This document shows, in pieces, positions 34,880-44,485 of a stretch of 64,000 nucleotides of DNA (position 1 is its first letter; each line of letters starts with the position of its first letter). This DNA comes from Brevundimonas sp. (GTDB taxonomy: Bacteria; Pseudomonadota; Alphaproteobacteria; Caulobacterales; Caulobacteraceae). The DNA is taken from assembly GCA_004296955.1 (NCBI GenBank), contig SCVB01000045.1, forward strand, positions 1 to 64,000. The letters run 5' to 3'. The position numbers and the translations under genes were made by a program. Under the pieces are notes generated by a model that did not search any database, was not told the origin of the DNA, and was given only the letters and a program-made list of their open reading frames with translations.

Positions 34880-36771
34880 TGCCCGAACTCCATCCCGTCG
34901 TCGCCGAGGTCACCGCCCGCATCGTCGAACGGTCGAAGGCGACCCGCGCCGACTATCTGCGCCGCATGGACGCCGCCGGCTCATCCGGCGTCGGCCGGGC
35001 CAAACTGTCCTGCGCCAACTGGGCCCACGCCTTCGCCGGCGCCCCGGTCAAGGACAAGCTCAACGCCATGTCCGGGACCCAGCCCAACGTCGGCGTGGTC
35101 ACCGCCTATAACGACATGCTGTCGGCGCATCAGCCGTTCGAACGCTTCCCGCAGATCATCCGCGACGCCGTGCGCGAGGTGAACGCCACCGCCCAGGTCG
35201 CCGGCGGCGTCCCCGCCATGTGCGACGGCGTCACCCAGGGCCGCCCCGGCATGGACCTGTCGCTGTTCAGCCGCGACGTCATCGCCATGTCCACCGCCGT
35301 GGCCCTGACCCACGACGCCTTCGACGCCGTCGTCTGCCTCGGCGTCTGCGACAAGATCGTGCCCGGCCTGTTCATGGGCTCGCTGGCCTTCGGCCATCTG
35401 CCGGTCGTCTTCGCCCCCGCCGGGCCCATGCCCTCGGGCATCCCCAATTTCGAAAAGGCCCGCGTCCGCGCCGAATATGCGCAAGGCAAGGTCGACCGCG
35501 CCACCCTGCTGGAAAGCGAGATCGGCTCTTACCACTCGCCCGGCACCTGCACCTTCTACGGCACGGCCAACTCCAACCAGATGATGATGGAGCTGGGCGG
35601 CCTGCACCTGCCCTCGACGGCCTTCGTCCATCCAGAGACCGGCCTGCGCGACGCCCTGACCGCGGCGGCGGCGAAACGCGCGGTCGAGCTGGCCCGCACG
35701 GGTCAGGCTCGGATGGCCGACGTCATCTCCGAAAAGTCGATCGTCAACATGATCGTCGCCCTGCTGGCCACCGGCGGTTCGACCAATCACGCCATCCATC
35801 TGGTCGCCATGGCCCGCGCCGCCGGGGTCCTGATCGACTGGACCGACATGGACCAGCTCTCCTCGGTCACCCCCCTGCTGGCCCGGGTCTATCCCAACGG
35901 CTCGGCCGACGTGAACGCCTTCCAGGCCGCCGGCGGCGTCGCCTTCGTCGCCCGCGAGCTGGCCGGCGCCGGCTGCATCCATTCCGACGTTACGACCATC
36001 ATGGGCGAGGGCATCCACCACTATTTCCAGGAGCCGATGCTCATCGACGGCGCGCTGGTCTGGAAGGACGGCGTCTCGGAAAGTCTGGACACGGACATTC
36101 TGCGCCCCGCCGCCGATCCCTTCGACCGCGAGGGCGGCCTGCGCCTCGTTCAGGGCGATCTCGGCCGGGCGGTGATCAAGATCTCGGCCGTCAAGCCGGA
36201 GAACCGCATCGTCGAGGCGCCGGCCGCCGTCTTCGAGACCCAGGAAGACGCCTTGCAGGCCTTCAAGGACGGAAAGCTCGACCGCGACGTGGTGGTGGTC
36301 CTGCGCTTCCAAGGCCCCCGCGCCAACGGCATGCCCGAGTTGCACAGCCTGTCCCCGGCCCTCTCCGTGCTGCAGGACAAGGGCTTCAAGGTCGCCTTCG
36401 TCACCGACGGCCGCATGTCGGGCGCCTCGGGCAAGACCCCCGCCGCCATCCATGTCTCGCCCGAGGCTCTCGCCGGCGGCCCCCTGGCCCATGTCCGCGA
36501 CGGCGACATCATCCGCCTCGACGCCGAGGCCGGAGTCCTGTCCACCATCGGCGTCCCCGACCTCGCCATGCGCCCGGCCGCGGCGCGCAGCCCCGCCCAC
36601 GCCGCGGGGGCCGCCTGGGGCTATGGGCGCGAACTCTTCGGCGCCTTCCGCCAGGCGGTGGGCGCGGCCGAAGCCGGTGCCTCGATCTGCTTCGCCGCCC
36701 CGACGGTGGCGGCGGGCGAGGCCGATGCGCCGCCGGATCCCAATTTCGTCGACCGCACGGTGGACGCGTGA
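34879..36771 (+). CDS. edd: 6-phosphogluconate dehydratase
   Basis: Fe-S dehydratase making KDPG, the key Entner-Doudoroff step. The 630-residue product belongs to the IlvD/Edd family: [17 protein letters not shown] and [12 protein letters not shown] carry the cluster cysteines, and [11 protein letters not shown] is the C-terminal signature. A GTG 18 bp earlier is possible, but the ATG overlapping the pgl stop is preferred. The aldolase for its product is encoded apart, at 46724. Confidence 0.95.
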   Translation: MPELHPVVAEVTARIVERSKATRADYLRRMDAAGSSGVGRAKLSCANWAHAFAGAPVKDKLNAMSGTQPNVGVVTAYNDMLSAHQPFERFPQIIRDAVREVNATAQVAGGVPAMCDGVTQGRPGMDLSLFSRDVIAMSTAVALTHDAFDAVVCLGVCDKIVPGLFMGSLAFGHLPVVFAPAGPMPSGIPNFEKARVRAEYAQGKVDRATLLESEIGSYHSPGTCTFYGTANSNQMMMELGGLHLPSTAFVHPETGLRDALTAAAAKRAVELARTGQARMADVISEKSIVNMIVALLATGGSTNHAIHLVAMARAAGVLIDWTDMDQLSSVTPLLARVYPNGSADVNAFQAAGGVAFVARELAGAGCIHSDVTTIMGEGIHHYFQEPMLIDGALVWKDGVSESLDTDILRPAADPFDREGGLRLVQGDLGRAVIKISAVKPENRIVEAPAAVFETQEDALQAFKDGKLDRDVVVVLRFQGPRANGMPELHSLSPALSVLQDKGFKVAFVTDGRMSGASGKTPAAIHVSPEALAGGPLAHVRDGDIIRLDAEAGVLSTIGVPDLAMRPAAARSPAHAAGAAWGYGRELFGAFRQAVGAAEAGASICFAAPTVAAGEADAPPDPNFVDRTVDA

Positions 36772-37748
36772 CGCCCGTTACGGACACCCCGGCCCTGCTG
36801 GTCGGCGACGTCGGCGGCACCAACGCCCGCTTCGCCATCGCTCGCCTGGTCGATGGCCGCCCCGTTCTGGAGCACCACGAGAGCTTCCCCGCCGGGCGCT
36901 ATCCGACCTTCCTTGAGGGGGTCGCCGCCTTCCTCGACGGCTGCGCGGTCAAGCCGACCCAAGGCGTCATCGCCGTGGCCGGGCCGGTCACGGACGGTGA
37001 GATCGACCTGACCAACTCCCCGTGGCGCGTATCCGAGGCCGAGCTTCGGACGCTGGGCCTCAATCCGGTCCGCCTGATCAACGATTTCGAGGCCCAGGCC
37101 TGGGGCGCGCCCCTGGTGCACGGCCCGGAGCTGGCCTCGCTGGGCGGTCCTGACGAAGGCGACCCCCACGCCGCCATCGCCGTGCTCGGCCCGGGGACCG
37201 GTTTCGGCGTTTCCGCCCTCATTCGCGATGCCCACGGGAACGAGATGGCCATGCCCTCCGAGGGCGGCCACGCCTGTTTCGCGCCCGGAGACGCCGTCGA
37301 GGACGAAATCCTGCGCATCCTGCGCCGCCGCTACGGCCGGGTCTCGATCGAACGGCTGATCTGCGGCCCCGGCCTGCTCAACCTGCACCGCGCCCTGGCC
37401 GAGATCGACGGGCGCGAGAGCCATATCGAAGACCCGGCCCTGATCACCGCCCAGGCGCTGGCGACGCCCAACAGTCCCTGCGGCGCCACCCTGGCCCGCT
37501 TCTGCGCCATCCTCGGCTGCGTCGCCGGGGACATCGCCCTTACCACCGGGGCTCGGGGCGGCGTCTATATCGCCGGCGGCATCGCCCCGCGGATCCTGCC
37601 CTTCCTCAAGGCCAGTCCGTTCCGGGAGCGGTTCGAACGCAAGGGCCGCTACCAGGACTATATGGCCGACATCCCGACCCATGTGATCCTGCACAAGCAC
37701 GCCGCCCTGCTGGGCGCCGCCCGGGTGGCCTTCAGCGCACGGACCTGA
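36768..37748 (+). CDS. glk: Glucokinase
   Basis: A 326-residue ROK-independent Glk-type glucokinase. It has the phosphate loop G-D-V-G-G-T-N-A-R, glucose-binding L-I-N-D-F-E-A, G-P-G-T-G-F-G and P-S-E-G-G-H. Starts with GTG overlapping edd. It closes the zwf-pgl-edd-glk operon, an order known from Caulobacter, and supplies glucose-6-phosphate to Zwf. Confidence 0.93.
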   Translation: MTPVTDTPALLVGDVGGTNARFAIARLVDGRPVLEHHESFPAGRYPTFLEGVAAFLDGCAVKPTQGVIAVAGPVTDGEIDLTNSPWRVSEAELRTLGLNPVRLINDFEAQAWGAPLVHGPELASLGGPDEGDPHAAIAVLGPGTGFGVSALIRDAHGNEMAMPSEGGHACFAPGDAVEDEILRILRRRYGRVSIERLICGPGLLNLHRALAEIDGRESHIEDPALITAQALATPNSPCGATLARFCAILGCVAGDIALTTGARGGVYIAGGIAPRILPFLKASPFRERFERKGRYQDYMADIPTHVILHKHAALLGAARVAFSART

Positions 37749-37832
37749 GGTTCCAACACAAATTTCTCACGCGCCCGTGAACCACCTCGCCGCGACGGAG
37801 TTATGAGGTTTCCACTTTGGAAGGATATCCTC

Positions 37833-38093
37833 ATGCGTAAATTCGTCACCGCCGCCGCCGCCCTCTTCGCCGTCGCCGGCCTCGCCGCCTGCGAAAGCCA
37901 GGCCGACAAGACCGCCGAAGTCCAGGCGGACGCCTTGGAAGAACAGGCCGCCGCCGCCCCGACGGAAGCCGCCGAAACCGCCCTCAACGAGAAGGCCGAC
38001 GCTATCGAGCAACAGGCCGGCAACGCTGACGGCGGCATGACCACCGAGAACACCCCGAACACCTCGCCGTCGGCCGCCAACCCGGCCCAGTAA
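37833..38093 (+). CDS. Small Ala/Glu-rich lipoprotein
   Basis: An 86-residue predicted lipoprotein with lipobox V-A-G-L-A-A-C (Cys near residue 20). The mature part is low-complexity, rich in Ala, Glu and Gln, and probably helical before an Asn/Pro/Ser tail. AAGGA at 37821-37825 sets the ATG at 37833, ten codons inside a longer frame. It resembles the small entericidin-type or structural lipoproteins in general character only. A strong terminator follows at 38144. Confidence 0.65.
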   Translation: MRKFVTAAAALFAVAGLAACESQADKTAEVQADALEEQAAAAPTEAAETALNEKADAIEQQAGNADGGMTTENTPNTSPSAANPAQ

Positions 38094-38143
38094 GGCGACT
38101 CGGCCCGGGGCGTCATGACCCCCGGCTGGTACAGAACGGTCAG

Positions 38144-38171
38144 CCCCCGTCGCGCAAGCGGCGGGGGTTTT
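38144..38171. terminator. Rho-independent terminator
   Basis: CCCCCGTCGC and GCGGCGGGGG form a stem with a GCAA loop, followed by TTTT. It terminates the small lipoprotein transcript on the plus strand. It lies 18 bp from the end of the convergent DUF1295 gene. Confidence 0.82.
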
Positions 38172-38188
38172 CCGTGCGGAAAGACCCC

Positions 38189-38992
38189 TCAGGCCTTCTT
38201 CGGCGGCCAGGGAATGAAGGCGCTGGTCCGGCGCACATAATCGGCATAGCCCGGCCGGGTGCCGTGGATGGCCTTTTCCGTGATGCCTATCCCGGACCAT
38301 TTCGTCAGGGTGAAGGTCAGGAACAGCGGTCCGGCGATCGCCCAGACGCCCGGCCCCGTCTCGGCCGCGATCAGGTACAGCCCCCACCAGACGCAGGCGT
38401 CGCCGAAATAGTTCGGATGCCGGGTCCAGCGCCACAGGCCGGTGTCCAGCACCTTGCCCTTGTTGGCGGGATCCTTGCGGAAGGCGGTCAGCTGGGCGTC
38501 GCCGATGCTCTCGAAGCCGATGCCGATCACCGCCAGCCCCGCCCCGATCCAGCCGATCCAGCCGATCGCCGGCTCGAGGGCGACCTGACCCAGCTGAACC
38601 GGCAGGGAAGTCAGCCAGGCCAGCACGGCCTGGGGCAGGAAGACCGCCAGCAGGGCCGCCTTGCCGAAGCCCATTCCGCGCGTGCGCTCCAGCCGCCCAA
38701 GCAGATCGACATAGCGGCCGTCGGCCCCGTGGGCCCGCCAACGACGGAACAGATGCCAGCCCAGCCGCAGGGCCCAGACCCCGACCAGCCATAGCAGCAG
38801 CCATTTCCTGATCGGGTCGCCCTCGGTGCGCGGGAAGGTCGCCAGGGCCAGCAACAGCATGCCCATCGGCCACACGGCGTCGATGAAGCTGACGTCCTTC
38901 AGCCGCAGCGACACGGTCCACAGCCCGACCATCACCACGACGATCAGGGCCAGGTTGAGGCCCAGAAGGGCGGCGATCTCGGTCAGGCTCAT
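38189..38992 (-). CDS. DUF1295 steroid-5-alpha-reductase-like membrane protein
   Basis: A 267-residue integral membrane protein with about six helices. It has the D-V-S-F-I-D-A-V-W-P start and the R-H-P-N-Y-F-G-D motif that defines DUF1295, a relative of steroid 5-alpha-reductases and isoprenylcysteine methyltransferases. The reaction is unknown; NADPH-dependent lipid enone reduction is a guess from the fold. It follows the hmgA/lipoprotein pair on the same strand, 42 bp downstream of the lipoprotein stop. Confidence 0.8.
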   Translation of the reverse strand: MSLTEIAALLGLNLALIVVVMVGLWTVSLRLKDVSFIDAVWPMGMLLLALATFPRTEGDPIRKWLLLWLVGVWALRLGWHLFRRWRAHGADGRYVDLLGRLERTRGMGFGKAALLAVFLPQAVLAWLTSLPVQLGQVALEPAIGWIGWIGAGLAVIGIGFESIGDAQLTAFRKDPANKGKVLDTGLWRWTRHPNYFGDACVWWGLYLIAAETGPGVWAIAGPLFLTFTLTKWSGIGITEKAIHGTRPGYADYVRRTSAFIPWPPKKA

Positions 38993-39034
38993 GGGATCAG
39001 GAACGTCCGTGGCGAAGCGGCGGATGCAGGCGGG

Positions 39035-39442
39035 TCAGTCGACGCAGATCGTGGCCTCGGCCTTGCCGTTCTCGATCGTGGTGTAGCAGCCGAACCGGCT
39101 GCTGCTTGCCTGGCACTGGCCGACCGCATTGGTTCCGGCCGCCGGCGCATTGGCCACGTCATCGACGCGGCAGTCGCCGGCGCAGTCGTCGCCGTCCGTG
39201 CAGCGCTGTCCGGCGTCGGCATAGGTGATCACGCAGCGCACCGACTGCATCCGGCCCTGCGGCAGCATCTTGCCGCCGGCCGCCGCGCAGGCCGCGGCGT
39301 CCTCGCTGCCGGCGACCGACTGAACCGATGAAGTCTGGACGACCGGCGGCGCCTCGGCCAGGTCGGTCTTGCCATCGTTCGCCGGCATCGGCTGGCAGGC
39401 TGCCGCCAGCAGCGCCGCCGCTGCGATCAGGATGCGTTTCAT
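39035..39442 (-). CDS. Cysteine-rich lipoprotein
   Basis: A 135-residue predicted lipoprotein (hydrophobic start then A-A-A-C, Cys near residue 16). The mature domain has eight or so cysteines, including [12 protein letters not shown], suggesting a small disulphide-bonded domain. No family name is recognised. Its ATG overlaps the hmgA stop, so it is cotranscribed with a tyrosine-catabolism gene although no functional link is evident. Confidence 0.68.
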   Translation of the reverse strand: MKRILIAAAALLAAACQPMPANDGKTDLAEAPPVVQTSSVQSVAGSEDAAACAAAGGKMLPQGRMQSVRCVITYADAGQRCTDGDDCAGDCRVDDVANAPAAGTNAVGQCQASSSRFGCYTTIENGKAEATICVD

Positions 39443-40737
39443 GTCACTTGGCCCTTTTCAAACCCGGTCCAGACGTCGTCGTAGTCCAGTTGCATCGTCG
39501 GACTGGTTTGCGCCCATTCCGTGGTCCGGATCGGCGCCCGGGTCTCGAACATGAAGGCCAGGGTGTTCTCGATCTTCACCGGCTTGAGCTCGACGGACAC
39601 CGCCTTGTCATAGCTGGCCTGGTCCGGGCCGTGCCCGCTCATGCAGTTGTGCAGGCTGGCGCCGCCGGGGGCGAAGCCGCCCTCCTTGGCGTCGTATTCG
39701 CCGGTCACAAGCCCCATGAATTCGCTCATCACATTCCGGTGGAACCACGGCGGGCGGAAGGTGTCCTCGCCCACCATCCAGCGCGGCGGGAAGATGACGA
39801 AGTCGCAGTTGGCGGTCCCCGCCGTATCCGATGGCGAGGTCAGGACGGTGAAGATGGACGGGTCCGGATGGTCGAAACTGACCGTGCCGATCGTGTTGAA
39901 CCGGGCGGTGTCGTATTTGTACGGGGCGTAGTTGCCGTGCCAGCCGACCACGTCCAGCGGCGAATGCGGGAAGATCGTGGTCCACAGCCGCCCGCCGTAT
40001 TTCTGCACGCACTCGGTCGGGCGGTCGACGTCCTCGAACGCCGCCACGGGCGTCTGGAAATCGCGGTGGTTGGCCAGGCCGTTCGAGCCGATCGGCCCCA
40101 GGTCCGGCAGGCGGAACAGCGCGCCATAGTTCTCGCAGACATAGCCGCGGATGGGCCCGGAACACTCGACCCGGAATCGCACCCCGCGCGGGATGACCAC
40201 GATCTCGCCGGGCCGGGCGTCGATCCGCCCCATCTCGGTGACGAAGGCCTGGTCGCCTTCCTGGGGCACGATCAGCAGTTCGCCGTCGGCGCAGTAGAAG
40301 ACGCGGTCGACCATCGACCGGTTGGCCGCATACAGATGGATGCCGACCCCTGACAGGGCCTCGGCGTCGCCGGTCCCGCCATAGGTCGTCAGCCCCTCGA
40401 CCCAGTCGGTCGGCTTGGTCGGCAGCGGCAGGGGATCCCAACGCATCCGGTTCGGCGACGGCGGCGCCTCATGGAACGGCCCCGACCGCACCAGCCCCTG
40501 CGAAAAGGGCTTGTAGGCCGGATGCTGGGCGCTGGGCCGCAGCCGGTACAGCCACGACCGCCGGTTCTCGCTGCGCGGGGCGGTGAAGGCCGTCCCCGAC
40601 AGCTGTTCCGCATACAGCCCCATGGGCGCCCGCTGCGGCGAGTTGCGGCCCTCCGGCAGGGCGCCGGGCGCGGCCTCGGTCGCGAAATGATTGCCGAATC
40701 CGGACAGGTACTGGGGCGCGTTGGTTCGCGTCGTCAT
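39439..40737 (-). CDS. hmgA: Homogentisate 1,2-dioxygenase
   Basis: Fe(II) ring-cleavage enzyme of tyrosine/phenylalanine catabolism, 432 residues. It begins Y-L-S-G-F-G-N-H-F and G-R-N-S-P-Q, and has the C-terminal iron-site region [14 protein letters not shown] and [15 protein letters not shown]. The ATG at 40737 is chosen by family start. The rest of the pathway is not in the window. Confidence 0.95.
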   Translation of the reverse strand: MTTRTNAPQYLSGFGNHFATEAAPGALPEGRNSPQRAPMGLYAEQLSGTAFTAPRSENRRSWLYRLRPSAQHPAYKPFSQGLVRSGPFHEAPPSPNRMRWDPLPLPTKPTDWVEGLTTYGGTGDAEALSGVGIHLYAANRSMVDRVFYCADGELLIVPQEGDQAFVTEMGRIDARPGEIVVIPRGVRFRVECSGPIRGYVCENYGALFRLPDLGPIGSNGLANHRDFQTPVAAFEDVDRPTECVQKYGGRLWTTIFPHSPLDVVGWHGNYAPYKYDTARFNTIGTVSFDHPDPSIFTVLTSPSDTAGTANCDFVIFPPRWMVGEDTFRPPWFHRNVMSEFMGLVTGEYDAKEGGFAPGGASLHNCMSGHGPDQASYDKAVSVELKPVKIENTLAFMFETRAPIRTTEWAQTSPTMQLDYDDVWTGFEKGQVT

Positions 40738-40819
40738 GGTCAGAGTCTCCCTGTCCTTCGATCTAGGACAGGCCGGACCGGTTGGCCACTCCGGCGTGAA
40801 CCGGAGGCGAGGCCGCGGT

Positions 40820-41941
40820 TCAGAACCCCTGCGCCCGCGCCATCCGCTCCTGATGGAAACCCGCATCGCCGAGCAGCTCGTTCAGCACCCGCACCCGCTT
40901 CATGAACAGGCCGACGTCGAACTCGTCGGTCATGCCGACGCCGCCGTGCATCTGCACCGCCTCCTGCACCGCCAGTTCGGCGACGCGCCCGGCCTTCGCC
41001 TTGGCCACCGAAACCACCAGACCCGCGTCCGAACGCCCGGCGTCCAGCGCCGTCAGCGCCCCCATCACCGCCGCCCGGGCGATCTCGATCTCGCTGAATA
41101 GATGCGCCGAGCGATGCTGCAGAGCCTGGAACTCGCCGATCAGCTTCCCGAACTGCTTGCGGGTGCGCAGATAGGCCATGGTCGTCTGGAAGGCCTGGTC
41201 CCCCGCCCCGTTCAGCGACGCCGCCGCGCAGGCCCGGCCGAGGTTCAGCGCCCCCTCCAGCAGGACTTCGCCGCCGTCCACCGATCCGATCACCGCATCC
41301 GCATCGACCTCGACATCCGTCAGCGTCACCCGCGCGGCGTTGTGCGCATCGACCATGACAGTCCGCTCGATCTCCACGCCGCTCGTCTTCGGATCGACCA
41401 GAAACAGCGTCAGGCCGTTCTCGGTCAGGGCCGCCACGATCAGGGCGTCGGCGACATGGCCGTCCAGCACGAAGCCCTTGGCGCCGTTCAGCCTGAAGCC
41501 GTTGCCCGACCGCTCCGCCACGGTCGCGATCCGCGACGGCGCGTGCTTGGCGCCCTCGTCGACCGCCAGCGACACGATCGCCTCGCCCGCCGCGATCCGC
41601 GGCAACCAGGCCGCCTGCTGATCGGCTGAACCGCCGTCCACCAGCACCTTCGCCGACAGCACGCCCGAGCCCAGGTAGGGCGACGGCGTCAGCGTCCGGC
41701 CCAGGGCCTCGGCCATGACCCCGGCCTCGACCGCGCCGAGGCCCGAGCCGCCGTGCTCCTCGGGGATGATCACCCCCGCGAACCCCATCTCGCCGAACGC
41801 CCGCCACAGGTCGCGGGACACGCCGTCAGGGTCCTTCGAGTCGCGCAGCTTCCTCAGATGGGCGATCGGCGCGTGCTCGTTCAGGAAGCCGTCCGCGGCC
41901 TCCTTCAGCATGGTCTGCTCTTCGGTCAGGATCAGGGGCAT
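40820..41941 (-). CDS. Acyl-CoA dehydrogenase family protein (1)
   Basis: A 373-residue flavoprotein of the acyl-CoA dehydrogenase family. Recognisable parts are the N-terminal helical domain, [18 protein letters not shown] and [15 protein letters not shown]. It lies 4 bp from a second acyl-CoA dehydrogenase gene on the same strand. Such pairs often form heterotetramers acting on steroid or branched acyl-CoA side chains. Substrate specificity cannot be read from the sequence. Confidence 0.87.
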   Translation of the reverse strand: MPLILTEEQTMLKEAADGFLNEHAPIAHLRKLRDSKDPDGVSRDLWRAFGEMGFAGVIIPEEHGGSGLGAVEAGVMAEALGRTLTPSPYLGSGVLSAKVLVDGGSADQQAAWLPRIAAGEAIVSLAVDEGAKHAPSRIATVAERSGNGFRLNGAKGFVLDGHVADALIVAALTENGLTLFLVDPKTSGVEIERTVMVDAHNAARVTLTDVEVDADAVIGSVDGGEVLLEGALNLGRACAAASLNGAGDQAFQTTMAYLRTRKQFGKLIGEFQALQHRSAHLFSEIEIARAAVMGALTALDAGRSDAGLVVSVAKAKAGRVAELAVQEAVQMHGGVGMTDEFDVGLFMKRVRVLNELLGDAGFHQERMARAQGF

Positions 41942-41945
41942 GGAC

Positions 41946-43130
41946 TCAGGCTCCCGGCAGCTGAAGCAGGTGTTTGGCGATGATGTTCAACTGAACCTCC
42001 GAGGTCCCGCCCTCGATGGAATTGGCCTTGGTCCGCAGCCAGTCGCGCGCCGCCTTGCCGCCCCGCGAGCGCTCGCCCTCCCACTCCAGGGCATCCGAGC
42101 CGCCCGCGGCCATCAGCAGCTCATGCCGCCGCTTGTTCAGCTCGGAGCCATAGTATTTCAGCATCGAGGCGATGGCCGGATGGGCCTGACCGGCCTTCAC
42201 CTGGTCTCCGGTCCGCTCCATGGCCAGACGGAAGGCGGCGGCGTCGATCTCCAGCTCTGCGATCCGGGCCCGGAGCATCGGCTCGTCCAGCCGGCCCTCG
42301 TCGTCCATCCCGATCGAGCCGGTCGCCACCTGGCCCAGCGGCCGTCCGCCCCCGACCTCGCCCATGGCCCCGATCATGGTCCGCTCATGGGCCAGCAGAT
42401 GTTTGGCCACGTCCCAGCCGCGGTTCAGCGTCCCGACGAGGTTCGCCTTCTCCACCCGCACATCGTCGAAGAAGGTCTCGCAGAACGGGCTCTTGCCGCT
42501 GATCAGGGTGATCGGCCGCGTGCTCACGCCCTTCGTGGCCATGTCGAACAGCACGAAAGAGATACCCAGATGTTTGGGCGCCGCCGGATCGGTCCGCACC
42601 AGACAGAAGATCCAGTCGGCCTTGTCGGCGTAGCTGGTCCACACCTTCTGGCCGTTGACGATCCAGTGGTCGCCCTTGTCCTCGGCCCGCGTCTGAAGCG
42701 CCGCCAGATCGGAGCCCGCGCCCGGCTCGGAATAGCCCTGGCACCAGCGGATCTCGCCGCGCACGATCTCGGGCAGGAAGCGCTGCTTCTGTTCCTCAGT
42801 GCCGAAGGCCAGCAGCGCCGGGCCAAGCATCCACACCCCGAAACTGGCCAGCGGCGCCTGGGCGTCGATGCGGCGCATCTCCGAGCCCAGCACCTTGGCC
42901 TGTTCGCGGCTCAGCCCGCCGCCGCCGTATTCGGCCGGCCACTCCGGCGCGGTCCAGCCCCGCGCCCCCATCCGCTCCAGCCAGACCTTGTGCGCCGGCG
43001 TCGGGAAGACGGCGTTGCGCCCGCCCCAGACCCGGTCCTCGTCGCTCTCCACCGGCCCACGGCATTCCGCAGGACAGTTGGCCTCAAGCCAGGCGCGGGT
43101 CTCCGCGCGGAACGCATCAAGATCGGTCAT
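41946..43130 (-). CDS. Acyl-CoA dehydrogenase family protein (2)
   Basis: A 394-residue acyl-CoA dehydrogenase. It shows W-P-A-E-Y-G-G-G-G-L, W-C-Q-G-Y-S-E-P-G-A-G-S-D-L-A and the C-terminal E-G-G-T-S-E-V-Q-L-N-I-I-A flavin/adenine motif. It is the upstream partner of the gene at 40820-41941 and may form a hetero-oligomer with it. The pair probably acts in fatty or steroid side-chain beta-oxidation. Confidence 0.88.
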   Translation of the reverse strand: MTDLDAFRAETRAWLEANCPAECRGPVESDEDRVWGGRNAVFPTPAHKVWLERMGARGWTAPEWPAEYGGGGLSREQAKVLGSEMRRIDAQAPLASFGVWMLGPALLAFGTEEQKQRFLPEIVRGEIRWCQGYSEPGAGSDLAALQTRAEDKGDHWIVNGQKVWTSYADKADWIFCLVRTDPAAPKHLGISFVLFDMATKGVSTRPITLISGKSPFCETFFDDVRVEKANLVGTLNRGWDVAKHLLAHERTMIGAMGEVGGGRPLGQVATGSIGMDDEGRLDEPMLRARIAELEIDAAAFRLAMERTGDQVKAGQAHPAIASMLKYYGSELNKRRHELLMAAGGSDALEWEGERSRGGKAARDWLRTKANSIEGGTSEVQLNIIAKHLLQLPGA

Positions 43131-43179
43131 GTCAGCCTCCGTCGCGGGACGTTAGCAGCGATTCACCGGTGACGTAGCG

Positions 43180-43437
43180 TCAGCCCCCGCCAGGCAGGAA
43201 GGGCGAAAAGGTGATGACCGTGAAGGTGTCGCGGATATTGGCCCGGGTCTGCACCGACTTGGTCACGAAGGTCCCGATGTCCATGTCCTTCGGCAGCTGG
43301 AATTTTGCCAGCAGGTCGTACTGGCCCGAGGTCGAATAGACCTCCGAGACGTATTCGACATTGTCCACCATGTCGGCCGCCACGTCGTTGGCGTGGCCCA
43401 GCTCGCATTTGATGAAGACGAAGATGGCGGTCATCAT
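43180..43437 (-). CDS. Stand-alone Lrp/AsnC ligand-binding (RAM) domain protein
   Basis: An 85-residue protein consisting only of the alpha/beta RAM domain of Lrp/AsnC regulators (start T-A-I-F-V-F-I-K-C-E-L-G, then Y-D-L-L-A-K-F and P-K-D-M-D). It lacks the DNA-binding HTH. Such single-domain proteins assemble into ring-shaped oligomers and bind amino acids or similar ligands. It lies upstream of the acyl-CoA dehydrogenase pair on the same strand, 49 bp away, so it may be coregulated. Confidence 0.8.
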   Translation of the reverse strand: MMTAIFVFIKCELGHANDVAADMVDNVEYVSEVYSTSGQYDLLAKFQLPKDMDIGTFVTKSVQTRANIRDTFTVITFSPFLPGGG

Positions 43438-43466
43438 GGCGGCGGCTCCCGGAAGGCTCGAGTTCG

Positions 43467-43575
43467 TAGGGCTTAGGTCTTAGGGCTTAGTTCGACGGCG
43501 AACCAGCCACCACCGACGCAGCCTTTCCTAAGCCCTAAGCCCTAAGCCCTAAGCCCTAAGCCCTAAGCCCTAAGC
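43467..43575. repeat. Inverted heptamer array D (TAGGGCT/AGCCCTA)
   Basis: The left arm, 43467-43490, has three TAGGGCT-type 7-mers (one TAGGTCT) plus TAG. A 36-nt spacer follows. The right arm, 43527-43575, has six perfect AGCCCTA units flanked by partial units, so seven TAAG steps are present. The arms are mutually complementary. The spacer contains CCAGCCACCACC (43503-43514), which looks like a relic of the TGRYTGG family. The array ends 7 bp before the GTG start at 43583. Confidence 0.9.
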
Positions 43576-43582
43576 GAAGCCA

Positions 43583-44377
43583 GTGGACCTCGAAGCCGAA
43601 TACAACAACCGCGCCCTGGTCCCCGACCACCCCGCCGTCATGCAGCGCTGGCGCGAGACCGCCGAGGCCGCCTGCGCCGCCCGGCCGCCGCTGGAGATCG
43701 CCTACGGCCCCGGCCCGCGCGAAGTCATGGACCTGTTTGAAGCCGCCCCCGGCGCGCCCGTCGCCGTCTTCCTGCACGGCGGATACTGGCAGGCGCTGGA
43801 CAAGAGCTGGTTCTCCGGCCTCGCCCCCGCGCTGAACGCCCTTGGCGTCAGCCTCGCCATCCCCTCCTACGACCTCTGCCCGGCCGTCCGCCTCGGCGTC
43901 ATCCTGCGCCAGATCCGCGCCGCCGTTGAAGGCGTCCGCGAGCGGACCGGCGCCCGTCCCGTGGTGTTCGGCCACTCCGCCGGCGGGCATATGGCGGCCT
44001 GCATGCTCAGCGAGGGCCGCGCCTCCGCCGCCGTGGCGATCAGCGGCGTCTTCGATCTCGCGCCCCTGATCCCGACCTCGCTAAACACGGCCCTCGACCT
44101 CGACGCGCGCGAGGCCGCCGCCCTGTCGCCGATACACTGGCCCGTCCCCAACGGCTCCACCCCCGGCGGCACGGTGCTGGACTGCCTCGTCGGCGCCGAC
44201 GAGAGCGCCGAATTCCTGCGCCAGTCGCGGATGATGGCCGACCATTGGGGAGCCCAGGGCGTCGACACCCGCTATGAGGCCCTGCCCGGCCTCAACCATT
44301 TCACCGTCCTGGACCCGCTGTTCGACCCGGACAGCGCCCTTGTCCGGCGGATCGCGGACCTGGCCCACATGGGCTGA
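43583..44377 (+). CDS. Alpha/beta hydrolase, kynurenine formamidase-like
   Basis: A 264-residue hydrolase. The start D-L-E-A-E-Y-N-N-R and the motifs F-L-H-G-G-Y-W and G-H-S-A-G-G-H match the esterase-type arylformamidases (animal AFMID-like) rather than the metal-dependent KynB fold. Catalytic His is in N-H-F-T-V-L. It may hydrolyse N-formylkynurenine in tryptophan breakdown, but related proteins are general esterases. The GTG start at 43583 is firm because stop codons in the heptamer array close all frames upstream. The ribosome-binding region is therefore partly repeat DNA. Confidence 0.78.
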   Translation: MDLEAEYNNRALVPDHPAVMQRWRETAEAACAARPPLEIAYGPGPREVMDLFEAAPGAPVAVFLHGGYWQALDKSWFSGLAPALNALGVSLAIPSYDLCPAVRLGVILRQIRAAVEGVRERTGARPVVFGHSAGGHMAACMLSEGRASAAVAISGVFDLAPLIPTSLNTALDLDAREAAALSPIHWPVPNGSTPGGTVLDCLVGADESAEFLRQSRMMADHWGAQGVDTRYEALPGLNHFTVLDPLFDPDSALVRRIADLAHMG

Positions 44378-44485
44378 GGCGCAATCGCCGGCGGGATGCT
44401 AGGCTGCCGGCCTGACCGGTCGGGCGTTCGCCCCCGACCGCGCCGCGCCAGGGGGCGGGCGGCGCAACGCTCCCGGAGCGCGTGC

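Noticed and set aside
43527..43575. CCCTAA-like repeat resembling a telomere
   Set aside because: The unit is 7 bp (AGCCCTA), the array is internal, short, and faces an inverted copy. It fits the heptamer-array class instead.
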